DNA from: Anticarsia gemmatalis
Taxonomy: Eukaryota; Arthropoda; Insecta; Lepidoptera; Erebidae
Assembly (NCBI RefSeq): GCF_050436995.1
Contig: NC_134766.1
Coordinates: forward strand, 9,052,001-9,116,000
DNA: 64,000 nt
Reading direction: 5' to 3'
Shown here: positions 47,806-58,257 of the stretch, one piece after another
How the letters are laid out: the number at the start of each line of letters is the position of its first letter
Numbering within the stretch: position 1 is the first letter of the stretch
Translations under genes and position numbers: made by a program
The notes under the pieces: model-generated
Database searches by the model: none
What the model was told of the DNA's origin: nothing
Seen by the model: only the letters and a program-made list of their open reading frames with translations

Positions 47806-48018
47806 ACAGGAATGGCTGCCTCATAACGCAGTGGTTTAGGTGGCCACGCCGCTTGTCGGGAGGTCGTCGGTTCGATTCCCTCACGGAACAATTGTTTGTG
47901 CGATCCACATGTTGTTGTTTCGGGTCTGGTTGTACTTTGTGTCCGTTGTTTATATGTTTGTAAAAGTCCCCACGACACAAGAGAAAGTCTTAGTGCAGAA
48001 TTGTCTTTAAAAAAAATG
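47806..48018 (+). repeat. tRNA-derived SINE, full length
   Basis: GCCTCATAACGCAGTGGTTT (box A), GTCGGTTCGATTCCCTCACG (box B), CGGGTCTGGTTGTACTTTGT and TTTGTAAAAGTCCCCACGAC, with an A-rich end. Similar in length to the reference copy at 25990-26212. Confidence 0.8.
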
Positions 48019-48371
48019 GTTTAACAAGCACTTAACAGCCAGTTTAACTATTATTAGTTTCGGCTGTAGTGTACACGACTGCAGCTGCTGTTCAGGAGAG
48101 AATAAATATAAATTACAAAAGACTAACATTTAGCCCGAAGCGGGAATCGAACTCTAGACATATCAGCGATCGGATACACTACCGACCGCGTTAGAAGCAG
48201 TATAATAATACAATAGTAGATCTAATTTATACTTAACACTTTAAGTAAGATATCATTAATCTATACCTTATTAGTACCTAGTTATTGATTGTCTATTGTT
48301 AGCAAACACGACAGACATAGTGGCCGAACTGAAGCTAGCAACGTTTTAAAATATTTCGATAGTTGCACGTT

Positions 48372-48700
48372 TGGAGCTCGAGGCTTAGTTAACAACAGCT
48401 GCGCGGATCGATCTCCGAGGTTAAGCTACGCTTGCCGAGGTTGTTTCGTGGATGGGTGACCATATAATAATTCTCAGTTCCTACGTGATTCGGAAGGTTC
48501 TTTGACAATCATTAACAGTAATCAGAAGTTTGAATGTCTGACAACCAATCTTACCGAAGGGTATTGTGGTAACCAGGTAACTAGGTTGTGGAGGTCAGAT
48601 AGGCAGTCGCTTCATGTAAAATACTTGTATTCAGCTGCATCCGGTGAGACTGGAAGCCGACTCCAACATAGTTGGAAGAAAGACTAAACTGACTGATTGA
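48372..48700 (+). repeat. 5S-like SINE (family B), copy B2
   Basis: Most complete of its family: GGAGCTCGAGGCTTAGTTAA, CGAGGTTAAGCTACGCTTGC, GGATGGGTGACCATAT (5S-like), a middle part with TTTGACAATCATTAACAG, and the tail AACATAGTTGGAAGAAAGAC. It is followed directly by a tRNA-like head (48706-48800). Confidence 0.7.
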
Positions 48701-48705
48701 CGTTT

Positions 48706-48800
48706 GGCGCAGTAGTTAAGGTGGTCGCCTTGCCGCAATAACGTGCCGTGTGTGGTGGGCTCGAATCCTACCCGTATGTAATCTATCAATCCTAACGAAT
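48706..48800 (+). repeat. tRNA-like SINE head joined to copy B2
   Basis: GTTTGGCGCAGTAGTTAAGG (box A like) and GGGCTCGAATCCTACCCG (box B like) directly follow the 5S-like SINE. The usual AATTATTTGTG body is absent. Confidence 0.6.
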
Positions 48801-49068
48801 TTATACCAACCTGTTCAGCCATTTAGTCGTGAAAGCGAAACAAACAAGCAAAAACTAATTAGTTTCGCATAATACTTATATTTTTTTATTATTAATTAGT
48901 GCGACCTTGACCCCCTTGCGAGGTCATTAAACTCAAAAAGTACACATTTGTGTTGTATTCAAAATTGAAATTAAGTAAGGACAAAGTACAAATTTAATTA
49001 TTATTAAATGATTTTATTCGCGATCAAATATTTTTTTATATGTATTTTGTATTATATTAGATTTCTGT

Positions 49069-49455
49069 GGCGCAGTGGAGAAGGTGGTTGAGGAGCTCGT
49101 AGCTTAGTTACCGACAGCCGCGCGGATCGATCTCTGAGGTTTAGCAACGCTTGCCGAGGTTGATCTGTGGATGGGTTACCATATTACCTACACATTTCGA
49201 GTTCCTCCGTGTTTCGGAAGGCACGTTAAAATGTGCATCGCGGCTGTCAATTTCGAAGATCTTTGACAGTCGTTAACAGTAATCATAAGCTTGAAAGTCT
49301 GACAATCAGTCTTACCGAAGGGTGTTATAACCCAGGTTACTGGGTTGTGGAGGTCAGATAGACAGTCGCTTTATATAAAACACTGGTATTCAGCTGCATC
49401 CGGTGAGACTAGACGCAGACTCCAACATAGTTTGGAAGAAAGACTAAGCTATGCT
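49069..49455 (+). repeat. 5S-like SINE (family B), copy B3, flanked by tRNA-like heads
   Basis: The unit starts at about 49092 with GGAGCTCGTAGCTTAGTTAC and runs to AACATAGTTTGGAAGAAAGA. It is preceded by a cut-off tRNA-like head (49069-49091, TGTGGCGCAGTGGAGAAGG) and followed by another (49463). Confidence 0.65.
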
Positions 49456-49462
49456 TGCCGAT

Positions 49463-49580
49463 TAATGTTTGATAGTGGATAAGGTGGTCGCCATGCCTTT
49501 TCGTCAGGGTGTTCGATTCCCACGCGGTTCAAATAAATGTAAGATCCATACAGATAGTTTTTGTGACGTAACATGCTAAT
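49463..49580 (+). repeat. tRNA-like SINE head joined to copy B3
   Basis: GATAGTGGATAAGGTGGTCG then GTGTTCGATTCCCACGCGG (box B), followed by a decayed AAATAAATGTAAGATCC body. The order relative to the 5S-like unit is the same as at 48706. Confidence 0.6.
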
Positions 49581-49877
49581 CATTATAATCTAAGGGAGAA
49601 AACAATGTGCAGCATAGTGGCTAAATAAAACACCATTTAATATTATTTATAATACTATATTTGGAATAGAAACTTAAATAAAATCAGGTATCTTCTAACT
49701 TAATAGGAATACAACCAAATTTTATTATATTAAGGACCCAGTCCACTAACTTCTGGATAACTAGCAGATAGCTTATCAGTAAAAAAAATACAGCTTTTTC
49801 TGTCACTTTACCTCGCAGAAAGGGTAACAGACTTTTTAAATTTATAACTTCTGGATATCTATTAAATAACTTATCAG

Positions 49878-50098
49878 ACGGCGTCCGTGGCGCAGTGGTT
49901 ATGTTGGCCACGTCACCACCATACCATTGCGTCGGAAGGTCATGGGTTCAATTCACACACAAAACATTATTTGTGCGAACAAATGGTCGTTTCGGGTCTG
50001 TTTGTATTTTGTGCCCGTTGTTTGTATTTTTGTAAAAGTCCCCGCGACACAAGAGCGAATCTTAGTGCGGGAGTTATCTTAAAAAAAATGAAAATGAA
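49878..50098 (+). repeat. tRNA-derived SINE, full length
   Basis: CGGCGTCCGTGGCGCAGTGG (box A), CATGGGTTCAATTCACACAC (box B), CGTTTCGGGTCTGTTTGTAT, GTAAAAGTCCCCGCGACACA, and an AAAAAAAATGAAAATGAAAG tail. Confidence 0.8.
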
Positions 50099-50223
50099 AG
50101 AGATGTCATTTTAACACACGTCTTTTCATTTCCTGTCACATTAACTTGCAGATAGCCTATCTGAAACTTATTCATAAGCTGGGAAACTGGTCTTAGTTAT
50201 AATTTAAACAAATTGTTATAGAA

Positions 50224-53200
50224 CTACGTCGGTGTGTCTACTTTGGTACATAAAATTTGCCAGAAAATTATCCAAATAGGTAGCAATACGGCTGATCCCA
50301 GGTTGAACAGCCAATTGCCGTAAATCTGAAAGAAAAATAAACAATATAAGATTTTTTGTCGTGTTTTTTAAAATACACATTTATTATTATTTAAAATTGA
50401 ATTGGAGACGCCGGGAGGGGACGCCCTAGAAAGATAAACACATCACATCGACGATGCTTTGATAAAAGGTCAGTATAGTACTCGTAACCGGCGGTCCTGT
50501 ATGACAAGATGTATGGATGCGAATGAGGCAAAGGAAGTTTGTAAGGATACTACCAAATGGCGTTCTTTGGTCTATGCCTACTCTTATAGAAAAAAGGCGT
50601 GATAATTTGTATTTATTTATTTGTTTGCCTTTTCGAAGTTATGTGCGTATTAAAAATAATTATAACTTTCTCTAACGGTGAAGGAAAACATTGTAATGAA
50701 AGTTAAAAATGTTCTTTAACACAATTTTAAGGAAGTATTAGATTACTGGTTATCCTAATGTACATTAATAATGCTTAATAAAGTCTACGAACACATACCA
50801 TAGAGTCAACTATAGAGAACATGGTTGCCTGCATGGCGGCGTCTCGGCCACGCACGACCATGTCCAAGAAGTTCTCCTCCGGGAATAGAATCCTGCTAAA
50901 CCCGATCATACCGAGAGAAACTGCCATCAATGGATGCACCAATAAGCATACCACACGTTTTATAAACAGGAATATTGAACTGAAACAAATAAATATATAA
51001 TTTTTGGTTGCTAGCTCTATTAGTACCACTATGTTCAATTAATGCACCTCCTCAATAGTTATGCGACCCGTGCATTATTACAATTTACCCTCGGTTTCTG
51101 AGATACACTTAACGGTAGTTTATCTATTCAATAGCGTTTAAACTCATATAAAAAAAAGCTATTGAATAGATAAACTACCGCTAAATGTACTCAGAAACCG
51201 GGAGTTAGTGAGCGTATTTATGTGCACGCAAGACGTAGATTGTTAGAAAAGGACGGATAGATTGATTACGGAAACATATTTTGTAGATTTATATAAAGTA
51301 GGGCGAAAGATAAAGATAGCAACATACCTGAGCTTGCTTTGACGTCTAAAGACGACGGAAGTGATGAGCGCGAGTGGAGTGTACAACATCGCGATAACGA
51401 AGCCCAGAGGGAAGTTATGCATCCCGACACTAAGGCACACGGTCGCTAGCTCTATGAGAACCAAGATGTTCACAAGATACACCTCCTCGATAGTTATGCG
51501 ACCCGTGCGTACCAGGCGCGGTAACACTGGCGTTGTTATGGTCAGTGTAATTGATGTTATTATCAAACCATAATATACTGACACTTCTGAAGGTAGATTG
51601 TACTTGGCACCTAAAAAAAGGACAATAAAAATTTCTCAGTTTATCTTTAACTAAGTTTTATTTAAATCCGTTAAGCAGTTAGAATTTATTAATAACTATT
51701 TTAAGGCGACAATTATTTTCCAAGATCTTAACAGTCATTACCAACTGTCAAAAGCTTGAAAGTCTGACAACCAGTCTTACCGAGGGGTATCGTGTTATAA
51801 GTCATAACCTAGGTAACTGGGTTGTGGAAGTCCGGTAGGCAGTCGCTTCATGTAAAATACTGGTGTTCAGCTGCATCCGGTAAGACTGGAAGCCAACTTC
51901 AACATAGTTGGAAGAAAGGCTAGGCTGAAAGATTCACTAATCATTTTAAGGGCTTGTATTGAGAACAACCGTGCGTCGATACAAAAGTACTGTTTCTTTG
52001 CAGACCTATGTATCACATCTGTAATTAAAATTACTTACCAATTTGACTGAAAACAACGGGTGAATTCATAACAGCGTATCCAATAAGATGTACAAGTAAA
52101 TAGTTAGCGCCAATATTCACGACACTCATGCTCGACTCTTCGGACTTTTTCACCTTCTTGCTTTTCTTATCGCCTGGTACTTCTCTCTCCTAAACAGAAT
52201 AGAAATTCAAACTTCTCTCGCATGAGATCATATTTATGTGTAAAATCTTACGCCGTCTCCAATTCAGAGAACCTTAGTTTTTATATTATAACGAAAGAAA
52301 ATTTGAAATAGCAATTTAATAAGTTCCATAGTTTCGTCCTAGACAGGGTCCGAAGCCGCTGCCTCATCAGCCTTATTTCCACATCAAAAATTATTACATG
52401 AATTTCAGTATCAAGAGTTAACAAAATAAAACAATACCTTTGTCTTCTTAGATTTCACGGCCACCTCCTCGCTTTTATCATCCTCTGGTAGTTCGGAGTC
52501 AGAATCTTTCTCCTTGACCTGTTTCTTTGTTTGTTCGTTTTTCTTGTCTGTTTCATCTTCGCCGTCTTGTTGTATGGACACCCAGAGTGATAGCGCTCGA
52601 ATCAACATGGCCACGCATAAGAGACATAATGAGGGCATATACTGACCTGAAACATTAAATATTTATTAAAATACTAGAGGCCGCCCGCGACTTCGCCCGC
52701 GTAGGCACCCTTGCCGTGTAAATCTTTATCCCTCGGCAACTACGGGATAAAAAGTAGTGTAGTATGTGTTATTCTGGGTCTTCAGCTACCTATGCCGAAT
52801 TTCATCGTAATCGGTTCAGTATTATTTGCGTGAAAGAGTAACAAACATCCATACATACATTCTCACAAACTTTCGCATGTATAATATTAGTAGGATATAG
52901 ACAAAATTCATTCATTCGTCAGTGGTAGATTTAAAACTTCATCTACGTACCTACAAAAATAAAAAGTGTAATTCTTTTTGTTATTTATCTGTCTTTGGAC
53001 CGCCATTAAGGGCGGTATCGCCTTCGTCGGGGACTATTGCGATAAAAATGTATGGAAAGAGACACAAAATACGTTCTAAGTACTTACCGATAGAAATAAA
53101 CCTGTTAGTAGCAGCTAGAAGATAAAAGAAGTAGCTCTGATGGAATCTCTCAAGCAAATTGTTCAAAGATCTGAGAATGCTCTCGAGAGCTATGCCGAGC

Positions 53201-56200
53201 CTGTAGAAGTTAGCTGTGGAGAGCGTGTGCGCGCGGGGCGCGGGGCCGGCGGCGTCCGTCGCCTCCCGACCCTCCAGGGTCACGGCTTCGATACCGAAGC
53301 GGTGGAATAAACCATGGTTGCCGTCTGGAACCTACAATTATGCAAATACTTGAAAATGAGTACTAAGAAATAGGGGTTGGTGATTAAAGAGTAAAATTGT
53401 GGGTCGTATGTATTTTTAATGCGATATAAAAAAAATGTTAAGGGCGGACAACCCTTATCACTAAGGGGCATGAAAAATAGATGTTGGCCGATTATACATA
53501 AACTCTATCTTGCACGTTCTTATGCGTTCAGTGGTTTATTAGTACAGCGGTAGTCGTTTGAAGACTCAAATAGCTGAGTATGAAGAGTTTCGTAGACTTA
53601 TATACGGCCTAGGACAGTGAGGACATATTCTCTACTTACCCCATCAATCTGCGCGACCACCATGTCGAACATTGTCCAGAAACCGTTCATCCATTCGTCC
53701 ATCTTGTTACGACTGCGTATCCACGAATAACTGGAAGTAATTTACAATGCATGTATATGAATTAAATCACATATTTTTACCATAGGTAAAGACTACAGAA
53801 AGTCACTTGGTAGGATCCTTACAAATTTCACTTGCTTCATTAACATTCATACATACATCTTGTCATACAGGACCGCCATTCCGATTTACGTCCGCACAGT
53901 AAATTTTATTTGTCATTCTAAATTCATTCATTCTCTCTACATGACCAAACCATCTGAGCAACCCATTTCTATTCCTTGTAAAGACATAAAAAACAATTGT
54001 TGTTAATTTGTTTGAAACCACAACAGTCATTTTTTTACACTCATTGCTGTCCCACTGCTGGACAAGGGTCTACTTCCGAACGAGGAAGTGGTTAGGCCAT
54101 GAGTCATTAAGAATAAAAAAAATAGAAAGTTAAAATATCTACCTGTTTCTATAAGAGTGATGTATACCAGACTTGACACAGAGCTTATGCACCAAATTGA
54201 CCAGGTCCAAGTTGGGCAGCTGACCATTTAGACCTTCGATCTTCACCTCTATGTATTCTAGAATAACAATAATCAAATTAATATAAAAGCTATAATGTAA
54301 TTTTGTCACAATTTTTGTAGAATACTTTTCACTAGGAAATCTATAGCCGATCCAAAATCTTAAGGCAGAACGCAAACCAGCGGAAGGGCGATTATGATAC
54401 TGAGAATAAATTAATTGAAAGTAAACCTTAACTACTATGCAATGTGGATTAAAACGGCATATCATCGATTTTAGCGTGGCTTGCGGCGCGTCAAGCTGCT
54501 ATGTTACTGTTTTAATTCACATGTAATTATTCTAATAATTCTTCTTCTTATCGTATGGATAGTGGTTAACCTAGTGTCAAAGTTGTTCAAGCCGCCCGAA
54601 GGTTTTGACATGGCTTAACGACTGTTATCTAAATTGACAACAACTGGGACCGACTTTTAACGTTCCCTCCGAAGCACGGAGACGCGGTCACCCATCTATG
54701 GAAAGACCGCGCCAAAGTTTGATTAACCCACAGATCGCTTACCGTCCGGTGAGCGCAACTAGCTATAAGCGCCTCGAATAATGATATTCAAAAGCATGAA
54801 AAAATAAAAAAAAAAAATTCCACTGATACTACTTACTTATCTTGGGCGTATGGAACTCCAAATTAATCGCCGCCTGTATAGATCCAGACCTTCCTTTCAG
54901 TTTCCCAGGGTTCAAGCACTTCTTATGGTCTCCACCCCAATTGAAGCCAGGAGCGAGTTTCTCAAGATCCAAGCTTGGACTACCAGGCGGCCAGAAGTTA
55001 CCGAGGCTCATCTGAAACGTCTCTGCGTCGCTCTGCAAGCCGTGGTAAGCTTCTAGCCACGCCTGCATTCCTAGTTGCTCGTGTTCAGTGATTAGGAATA
55101 TTATGTCCTTGGCCCAGTATTTTTGAGCTGAAAGAATAAATAATGACGTTCATACTCCGGAATGTTTTTTTTTTTAAAGGCTAAAACCCATTTACTTTAT
55201 AAATTATTGTATTATTGCCAAACAAAAACTTTTTGTGATAATAATTTAATTACTTTCTAACGTTTTTAAATACTCATAACACAAGAATATTTGACAGTCA
55301 AACTGGCAATGTTGGCTTACGTTAGTTAGTCCAGTCTTAGCTAAAGATTGCGACTAAATGTTAATTTTACACCCATCAATATTAATAACATGATGATTTA
55401 CAATATTAAAAAGTATAAGAAATAAAAGTTACTTTGAAATGAATAGCAGTTACTCACGTCGAGCGAACTTAGCGAAAGCCAACATGAGGGCTATGCCGGC
55501 CGCCGTGCCTTTCTGATGAGAGGATAGTGATCGGTACGGGGCGGACACCACAAGCGCCTCCAAGGACGACGTGCGCGGTGCTCGCAGTATACCGTACACG
55601 TTTGTACCACTGAAGATCTAGAAAATACACAAACACTCTCTATTCTATCACTCTCATAATTTTTAAACTCTCGCGTTGCATTGTAACCGACATGAGAGTG
55701 ATCTTATCTTATCTTAGGGGTGGGGGTGCCAGTTAATGCCTGGCTGACACTTCGACCATTCCTGATCCTTTGTGTCACCCCCTCCTTTGCTACTCTAGAC
55801 GTTGGGGGGCAGGACAAAACTTATCAGTTTTGCTATGCACCCCACCGGAAGCAGCCTGTAGTCTTCTGGTTTAGGGTAACCGCATCCTAGAAGATCCATT
55901 CTTTTCCTTCATAAAGCATCACACATGCACAGTATGAAACGCGAGTCATCGCTGCTCCAGTCAACCGCGTAGTGTTCGCGTTAATTCCCGTATTCTATCA
56001 CTCTCATGTCAGTTTCCTCTCTAACATTAGTGAAGACAATTTTCTAACTCTGGGCAATTAACTACGATTTCTCGAAAGAAAAACTCAAGAATTACTTTTC
56101 AATCTAACTGGATTTACATATGACGAACGATAACAGGATTGTTGCCCGAAACCTCTGCTCCCAAACCCTACCAATGGCGCCATAGAGGTAAGCACTATCT

Positions 56201-57705
56201 CTTATAATATTAGTATGTTATAAAACCTAGCATGTCAAAAAGTTCTTTAACACATTTCTAGAGGGTCTGCAAAGTCCCCAATCTTGGCCAGAGTGGTAGA
56301 CTTAAGGCCTATGAGATTACTGTCCCAAAGTAAATAAGGAAGATGTAATAAGTTCATAATATAATGCAACGGGTCTTAATTAGTCAGGCCATGATCAATG
56401 TTGATGCAATTTGTTCGAAGAGTCGGGTAAAAAATTCAGATATCCTATGCTTTAATTTTCAATCATGTTTTAGCCCCATTGCATTGTTAATACTATATTA
56501 TTGTGTACAAGTCGCGAGAATTTAAGATTGTTAAGGAGTTGCCCTCATTCACAGTAGTGACAAATAACTATCATCACCCCAAGGTAGACTGGCAGAAAAT
56601 GCCCCTGGCATTAAGTCAGCCTTTATACAGAGTTGTATATTAAGTTTAATTAAATAAATATAGTACATAGTATGCTGTACAGATGGCCGGATAAAGATCT
56701 CTCACCTGTCCTTGGCCCAACGGGTAGTTTAATGTGAAGTTATGTGTGTATACTTCAAGATGAAGTTGTGACATCTTCCCCACGAGCCATGGTACCGGCA
56801 TCTCATCTGTGTCTTCATATTTATCCTGGAAAACAAATGTTGCTTATCATTAGAGATGTTGTGAATAAGACATTACTAGCCAACTAAAGCTACAGCAAAC
56901 TGTTGTAAAGAGGCTATTTTGATGGACAAGCCATTTGTGGTTTCTTAGGTAATCAGGATATGTTAGTGCTCAAGAATTGCACTTGTCTAACAGTTTCCCA
57001 GCGACGCTGTTTTTGCTTTACTTTCCCGTATGAGGAGTTTTGAACCACGTCTTAAACAAGCATTGCATATTGCAAGTGCAATATAGATGAGGTGTTTTAA
57101 GCCCTGTTCAGCATTGTACTGTACATGTTAAGGATATAAATAAAACTTAAGTAGTATAATGTAATATTACACTGTTTACTCATTTTCTTTGAAAATGACT
57201 AACTTTAACAAAGATAATGTTATTTTTATTGTTGCTGACTAAACATGCAAGTGAAGTTATTTGGGATAGTATGCGCTTATATGAACGGCTATACTAAAAA
57301 CTATAACCATACAGAATTATTTTGACAACTTAGATTTTGTTAACGGGAAAGCATAGGTTATGAAGAGTCATAACATTTTGGTAGTCGTGAAGTGTCAACT
57401 ACAAAATTAAGGTACTGATTCCAAGTATATTCAATGGTGTTTGCACTTAAACTTACCTCTAATTCCTTCAAAAACTCATTGTAGAACTGTTTAGCAGAAT
57501 GTTCGCCATTGAACTCGTTAGTAACCAAGCCGGGGAGAAGCGCATTTTCAGAGAAATACGTCTCATTGTTGAACTCCCTGTTGCCCAGCATAACAAACCA
57601 TACCAAGGCACCAACAAAACATAAGAAGCAAAGAGGTTCATGTATCTTCTTCAACACCTTAACCCATTTCACCGAGCCATACTCGGGATCAGATAAAAGA
57701 CCCAT
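50224..57705 (-). CDS. GPAA1: GPAA1 / GAA1 subunit of GPI transamidase
   Basis: ER-membrane subunit of the complex that attaches GPI anchors to proteins. Twelve exons join in phase to 731 residues: 57705-57457, 56825-56706, 55617-55458, 55127-54837, 54257-54143, 53730-53640, 53331-53088, 52646-52438, 52189-52039, 51610-51328, 50979-50799 and 50325-50224. It starts MGLLSDPEYG, as the family does, in a strong AAAATGG context. A signal-anchor helix (about 24-41) is followed by the lumenal M28-peptidase-like domain (SLEALVVSAPYRS, DIIFLITEHEQLGMQAWLEAY, IEGLNGQLPNLDLVNLVHKL), then LLERFHQSYFFYLLAATNRF and several C-terminal membrane helices. A lysine/acid-rich linker spans the exon 8-exon 9 junction and makes the protein longer than the roughly 620-residue mammalian one. 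Splice sites are all GT-AG. Confidence 0.95.
51092..51200. mobile_element. 109-bp hairpin MITE, copy 2
   Basis: Second copy of the element at 43327-43438: CGGTTTCTGAGATACACTTA and, reversed, CGGTTTCTGAGTACATTTAG, each continuing CGGTAGTTTATCTATTC. It lies in the GPAA1 intron between exons 10 and 11. Confidence 0.8.
51708..51935 (+). repeat. 5S-like SINE (family B), copy B4, tail part
   Basis: It begins inside the element (CCAAGATCTTAACAGTCATT) and ends CAACATAGTTGGAAGAAAGG. It lies in GPAA1 intron 9 and lacks the 5S-like head. Confidence 0.65.
52672..52897 (-). mobile_element. Helitron-like relic in GPAA1 intron
   Basis: On the minus strand it starts CCTACTAATATTATACATGC and ends GCGGGCGGCCTCTAGT. 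The interior GATTACGATGAAATTCGGC matches the general pattern of the (CTGT)n family but is diverged and lacks the microsatellite. Confidence 0.55.
54541..54765 (-). repeat. 5S rRNA-derived SINE, copy A4
   Basis: Reversed copy. The plus strand shows GCGGTCACCCATCTATGG, GACCGCGCCAAAGTTTGATT and AACCCACAGATCGCTTACCG, complementary to the 5S-like head of copies A1-A3. It lies in the GPAA1 intron between exons 4 and 5. Confidence 0.75.
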
Positions 57706-58257
57706 TTTGCTATAAAATCTCTCAAGTTTCACAACAGTTTCACGACTATGTAGAGATAATCAAATTTAATTCATGACTAATTCTTTAAAATGCCGATTTT
57801 TATGAAATTTAGTATACTCGCTGCCCGTACTCTTGTTTATCAATATGACAGTTGACGTTTACTATAACTGACAGTGACAGCGGCGAGTGGAATTAATATT
57901 TATTCATGTGACGTTTTATTTATGAGTACTTTTTTTTATGAGTACTTGGCTTTTAGGCCTGTTGTATTCATAATAAAGTTATTATTTCTGACCTTGTTGA
58001 TATCCAACTATTATCTATTCTGGGGCTTGACCTCAAGATACTTAAGTACTTAGAATTACTTAAATCTAATACAGGAAATTGCTTCAAAGAAAGTTTGAGG
58101 ATAACTAATTTAAAGATGTAAAACAAACATAACTCCAAAAATCGTCCTTTATATCAACTAATCATGAACTGGTGAGGCTAAAGGATAAAGATTAACATAC
58201 CCTTGTTTATAATAAAAGTAAGTTAAAAAAATACATTAAGAATATCACATTCATTTA
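57706..58257. other. spacer between the second transporter and GPAA1
   Basis: 552 bases that must hold the 3' end of the transporter gene and the promoter and 5' UTR of GPAA1, both on the minus strand. A minus-strand AATAAA lies at about 57916-57921, a plausible poly(A) signal for the transporter. Another AATAAA overlaps the transporter stop (58253-58258). No TATA box could be assigned. Confidence 0.5.

Larger units (their letters stand above)
46250..50223. other. gene-free intergenic DNA between FATP and GPAA1
   Basis: No exon was found on either strand. The interval is largely built of SINEs (listed separately at 46783, 47806, 48372, 48706, 49069, 49463 and 49878) and a truncated Helitron-like copy (47342-47500, minus). 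Confidence 0.55.

Noticed and set aside
54829..55068. Plus-strand open frame 54850-55056 opposite GPAA1 exon 4
   Set aside because: It is the antisense shadow of a confirmed exon with conserved GPAA1 sequence and has no independent support.
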